Assembly: GCF_000006565.2 (NCBI RefSeq)
Contig: NC_031479.1
Coordinates: 1,798,001 to 1,862,000 of the forward strand
Length of the DNA: 64,000 bases
Source of the DNA: Toxoplasma gondii ME49
Lineage: Eukaryota > Apicomplexa > Conoidasida > Eucoccidiorida > Sarcocystidae
Direction of reading: 5' to 3'
Shown here: one piece after another, positions 59,635 through 64,000 of the stretch
Position numbering within the stretch: position 1 is the stretch's first letter
How the letters are laid out: each line of letters starts with the position of its first letter
Notes under the pieces: generated by a model
Database searches by the model: none
The model's input: the letters and a program-made list of their open reading frames with translations, nothing else
Told to the model about the DNA's origin: nothing
Made by a program: the position numbers and the translations under genes

Positions 59635-59706
59635 TCCGCCGCCGGGACTTGAACCCGGGTCGCGCGGGTGAGAGCCGCGTATCCTAACCACCTAGACTAC
59701 AGCGGA
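59635..59706 (-). tRNA. tRNA-Glu (anticodon CUC), second copy
   Basis: Identical over all 72 nt to the copy at 58858-58929, with the same cloverleaf and anticodon CTC. The nearest downstream T run on the minus strand is at about 59590-59594. The immediate flanks differ from the first copy, so the duplicated unit barely exceeds the tRNA itself. Confidence 0.96.
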
Positions 59707-61045
59707 TATCGACTCTCAGGCATTGCCCTGCCGAGCTATATTTTGACCCTGCGGACAGTGCTTCCCTGTACCTCCTAAGGTCGATGTGTTTTCGTCCAAG
59801 AATGCGGCAAGTCGATAGTGTACCTCAGCCGCTTTTACAGCTCTGCTGCTAAACTCTGTTCGATTAGACCCTCAGTTCTCCGCCTATTCGCCGGTGGACT
59901 ATGTCGCAAGAACACCGGAATCCTGTTCGCAGAAAGAGAAAGCGGCGTCTGTCTGTTTAATCTTCCCTGCATCATGGAAGTGAAAAGTATCGGCGCGGAG
60001 ATGTTTTCCTCCTGTATGAAGTGGACTAAGACTCCCGAACTGATCATATAGAAGACGACAGTGCTGGAGAGACGCTCCTGCTCGAATAGGAACTCCTGTT
60101 TCTTAAAACGGCAAAGAGTAACCTTCAGCGAGACAGTGTTTATCGAAAGAAGTTAGCGTTTCGGCTGCATCCGAGAAATCCACGTTGCAGTTGTGCTTGA
60201 CATGACCTCATCCTTCCGTGTGCATGCAGCCCTCTGACAGGCAGCTCCGTATCAGTCTCGGAGTTGAACATTACCGCCGATAGCGACGCTCTGTGGAGAC
60301 TTTCGCCTGTCACTGTCTTGCCTTCCATTTTTGCTTCACCTTCTCAGGCAAAGTTGTGAGCAAAAGCAGCTGAAGCACGGGTGGGTTTTCACCGTTTCGT
60401 TTGCCGTGCCGTCGGCGCATGCGCTTGGGCACCCAGCGTGGTCGCAGATGAGAAAGATACGACATCGGTCACCTGTTTCTCTGCACCCTTCTTCGAGACT
60501 CGGAGCGTTTAAAAAAAAGGTCGAGATATGCATCTGCTTCCAGTTGACAAGTCTCCCTTGAAGCCGCGCGGAGCCCGCCGTCAAAAGACAGGTTCCGTGA
60601 GCATCCTCCTGTTGGTTTTCCCGATGGTGGAGAACTCTGAAGCATCCTAAAATGCGAGATCCACATGAATCGGTGATTTTCTCACTTTTATACCTTGAAG
60701 TTATCGGGGTAGGCAATTGGGATACGTAGCTGTTTCAGATTCTGGTTGCCGGCTCGCTGTGCGGGTCTGTGACGTGGTCACCACACTGTGGCAGCGGCGC
60801 CGAACTTTCTGTCGTTTTTCTCTCTTTCGATTGATTCTTTTCCACTGTTGCCACCTCCCGGAACTTTTTTCCCAGTCTGTCTCGCAGAATTCGGGAGAAA
60901 ACACGGAAGCGCTCCCGGGTACGCGCAGCCCAAGCAGCTGCATGGCAGGCAGAAAGGACGGACGAAACGGAGGCGGGGTCCGTTAAGTCTGTTCGTGTGT
61001 TTGCCTGTCCGTCTGTCGCGTCTTTTTCAAGAGATTTCCGGAACC
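59707..61045. other. Intergenic region upstream of the last gene
   Basis: No supported gene; short frames on both strands lack motifs. It should contain the promoter and 5' UTR of the plus-strand gene at 61046. Confidence 0.45.
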
Positions 61046-64000
61046 ATGGGGAGTTTTCCATGTGGTTCTTCCCCGGAAGGGGTTCCTCCGCCTGCCACCA
61101 CCGTCTGCATGCGGCGGCCGCGACGCCGCAGTCTGCTTTCCGGCTTGACTGCCCTCGCGCTCCTTTTCCAATCTCTGTCTTCACTCTATGTTGCTTTTCG
61201 GTCCCCTCTTTGCGCCTCGGTATTCTCTACGCCTTCGTTGTCCATTGTTTATGTTTCTCGCGACCCCAAAATTTCTGCGAGTTCCCCGACCGCACGGTCT
61301 GCCCTGTCCTGGCCCTTTTCTTTTCTCGGCGTCGAGGCGTCGCTCAACCTCCATCCTTCTGTTTCAGACTATGTCATCGCCGCTGTTCGAGATCGCTTGA
61401 TGGTCGACCACGATCAGCTTCTCCCTAAGAGAGTACGTTTTCCCGCTGGAAACTATCCCGCGCAAAAGGCTGTACAGGTGTTGCCTCACTTTTTCTGTGC
61501 TCATCAGACGGTTCGTACGGCAGGGATATCTACCCACGCGCCTCTCTCCCATCTGCTGGGCTTCGCCTGATGGACTCCCCGTCCCCCGCGAGGCCCCCCT
61601 CTCGCCTGTGATACTTCTTGGTGAATGTCCGACGACAGGGACTCTGTCCAGCGGCTTCCGAGTTCCCCACCCAAACCAACACGTGTTTTCAGTCTTCACT
61701 GTGTGTTTTCAGGTGGCGTTGCCTGTCTGCGACTCTTTGTCCGGACCTGTATGTCCACATCTGTCTGCTCCTCGGGTCGTTCGCCTCAGTCCTCCGCTCG
61801 GCTCTCCCCAGCTTCCAGACTCCGCCGGGAGTTCCGGAGACTCGGTCTTCGTTGCCGCACCCTCGACGTCGCCTGCGGGAGAGGCTTCTCCTCAGAATCC
61901 GGATTTCTACTACGCCTACGTCCACCGCTTCCCCGTCCTTCTGTTTGCCTCTTCCCCGAGCTTTCCGTCCCCCCTGCCGCCACGGCCGTTGTCTGCATCT
62001 CCAGGCTCCGACACTGCGCCGAAGAACGACGCTCTGCCTCGCCCCGGTGCCGCTTCGTCCGTTGCCTCCTCCCTTTCGTCTCTGACCGCCTCGTTCCTCT
62101 CCTTCGTCTCCTCGCTGTTCTCCGAGGAGTCCTCCGCCTCGGCTGCTGCTGCTGCTCCCGAGCCCCTGGACGAAACGCATGCAGCGCGCGCGCCGGTCGA
62201 GCCTGCCTCCGCAGTGGTCGACTGGCGATTCTCCTTCATTGCTCGCGAGCGGCCAGAGTTCTCTTCGCGGGCTTCGAAGCACCATCCAGAGCGCGTCTAC
62301 TCGACGCGCGGCGCGTTCCTCGAAAACGCAGTCGGGGATGTCTCGTCGTCTTCCACTGTTTCCGAGGCGATCGCCTCAGCCATCGGGCAAATCGGCTTGG
62401 GCCGCAAAGCTCTCGACGATATCTGGCTCACCGCGCCTCTCGGGTCGTTTCCTCCGGAACGCGCGCTTTCTTCCAGGTCTCACGCCTCGAATATCCTCGC
62501 ACACTCCAGCTCGAGCGGTCGTCTTTCGCATGTCCGCGACGCTGAGCTGGGCGGGAGTTTTGCCTTCCCGGACTCTGCGCGAGATCCGCAGCGCTTCGTG
62601 TGCTTCACAAAGAAGCGCGGACGCCATGACCACAGTGCATGCGCCCTGGCCTCGGAGTTCCCCGAACTCCCGGCCTCGCTCGTCCCGACCGTCGAGCCTT
62701 TCCCTCGCAGCTGGATCGCCACCAGCCACCTTCTGACTTTTGAAAAGTCCACGGCTCCCTTTGCGCAGCCTTTTCTCGAAAGCGATTTCGACGCGGGACT
62801 GCCCACGGACGCTGAGACGCGTTGGGAAGGCCTCTGGGAGGTCTTGCCTGTCTCCTTCGAGGAAGGTAGGCGCCGCTGCCTCGTTTCGACCGAATCGATC
62901 TGGGGTCTGTGGCACAAAGGAGAGGCCCACTCTTTCGCTTTCTAGCTGACTCGTTTGCTGGTTTCAGACAAGTCGACGTTGGCTAGCTGTAGGAATGCAT
63001 GTCTCTGTATCTCCTCGTTCGGGAGTTTGGAAGTCGCCGCGTCTTCGTTATCTTCCTTTTCGAACTCGCTGCTTTGCTCGTTCTAGAGAAAGGAGTTGAA
63101 GTTTGTGAAGTCGTGTCTGTGCCTCTAGGTTTGACGAGTGTGAGCCGAAGGCATTCTTTGTTCGTCTCTCCTTCCTCGCATGTTCGCTTCGTTGAGAGCA
63201 GTTTCAGCTGTCGTTCAGGAACCTGTGCGGTGTCTGTGCTTTTGAGTGGATGAGGAAGCCACAAAAAGCAGTCTCTCCCTTTTCTCTCTCGCTTGAACAC
63301 AGAGATCACACAGTCCAAACCCGTTCTCTTTCGCAGCTCCTTGGTCCTGGTGTGCGCTCGTTCGCCGGCTGGGTGCCTCCTGCGGCCACCACCGCGCCTG
63401 GCCTCTCTGCGGCCGCCGGGTGTGCGACGTCGCAAAACGCGTCGAGGCGACGGTTCAGGCGCAGGACGCGGGAAGGCTGGGGAGACCCTCGAGCTGTGTC
63501 TTGCGTGGTGTCCTAGAAAAGGCAGACAGGGCCTCGCTTTGCTTCCGCGATTCGAACGTGGATCGACATGCGAACGGGCGAGAAACGGAACAGATACAAA
63601 GTGACTTGTCGAGGCGTGGAGCGCGGTCCTAAAGCCTCGTTGTGCATCTGTGTTGAACACAACGCGCGCGCGTTGCATCTTTGTCGGATCTCTGTGCGAC
63701 CGTGTTCACTTTTTCCAGAGTCCTCGAGTTCGCAAGTACACCCTCCAGGCGGGCAGCCACCGCGCGCGGCGTCTCCAGACTGGCGAGACGTCGGCGGATC
63801 TCCAGCGACGATTCCGTCTTCCCCGCCGCGCTTCTACGGACGAGGCGACCCCACGCTTCTTGAGGAAGGGGGATCCTCGACAGCTCGAACGGACGCGATC
63901 CCTCACGGCAGCTTCTCCTCTCCTCCTTCGCCCTCTTTGTCTTCTTCTTTACCACTTCCGCGTCGCCGTCGGCCGCCGCAGGCCTTCTCGACCGTCGCAG
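61046..64000 (+). CDS. Signal-anchor protein of unknown function, truncated by the window edge
   Basis: Exon 1 is 61046-61477 (144 codons, phase 0 donor CAG/GTGTTG). Exon 2 is 61713-62865. Exon 3 starts at 63337 and exon 4 at 63719; exon 4 is open to the window end. The starts of exons 3 and 4 are phase-compatible, but the exon 3 end is not fixed. After an Arg-rich stretch (RRPRRRSLL) comes one hydrophobic segment at about residues 32-52 (LLSGLTALALLFQSLSSLYV), which could be a signal anchor. VSDYVIAAVRDRLMVDHDQLL and FPAGNYPAQKAV follow. Exon 2 has Ser/Ala-rich linkers and a C-terminal globular-looking part (VDWRFSFIARERPEF, LDDIWLTAPLG, PRSWIATSHLL). No family recognised. An ER or Golgi membrane location would fit the N terminus. 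Confidence 0.65.

Noticed and set aside
1..64000. Search by eye for transposable elements, nuclear mitochondrial DNA insertions, rRNA or snRNA genes
   Set aside because: No terminal repeats, transposase or reverse transcriptase motifs, or recognisable rRNA, mitochondrial or snRNA segments were seen. Short mitochondrial fragments could still be missed without a search.

Overview
The window looks like nuclear DNA of a coccidian apicomplexan, most likely Toxoplasma gondii or a close relative such as Hammondia or Neospora. This is inferred from content, not a database match. The signs are intron-rich genes at middling GC, introns loaded with TA microsatellites, frequent GCATGC words, long Ser-rich or Glu-rich low-complexity stretches inside genes, and recognisable single-copy eukaryotic genes whose exons I could join with matching splice phases.

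Layout, left to right. The plus strand carries a seven-exon USP14/Ubp6 proteasome-associated deubiquitinase (1587-6865), a four-exon protein with three CCCH zinc fingers (10002-13673) and a three-exon UFM1 ubiquitin-fold modifier (16526-17718). Converging on UFM1 is a large minus-strand gene of at least ten to twelve exons (29771 down to 19046) that encodes an unrecognised, Ser-rich, probably alpha-helical protein. Upstream of it is a ~42-bp minisatellite and a zone open on both strands (29.8-32.9 kb). Then come SURF1, an intronless mitochondrial cytochrome c oxidase assembly factor (minus, 34998-32941), and two exons of a very small unknown minus-strand gene (37181-36552). The zone 37.2-40.6 kb could not be resolved.

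The right half is mainly plus strand. It holds SRRM1, a PWI-domain/RS-domain splicing coactivator (nine exons, 40610-44995), a small secreted proline-rich protein (five exons, 46471-47334) and a large gene (48445-57183). Parts of the last resemble the N-terminal region of the Rab3GAP regulatory subunit (tentative). Next is a minus-strand tRNA-Glu(CUC) cluster made of two intact copies flanking a decayed copy, and finally a signal-anchor protein of unknown function that runs off the right edge (61046 onward).

The genes do not form an operon or an obvious pathway. Two belong to ubiquitin-type systems (USP14 and UFM1), two to RNA metabolism (the CCCH protein and SRRM1) and one to respiratory-chain assembly (SURF1). 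Exon ends for the unrecognised genes are hand-derived from GT/GC-AG sites and phase matching. They should be treated as models.
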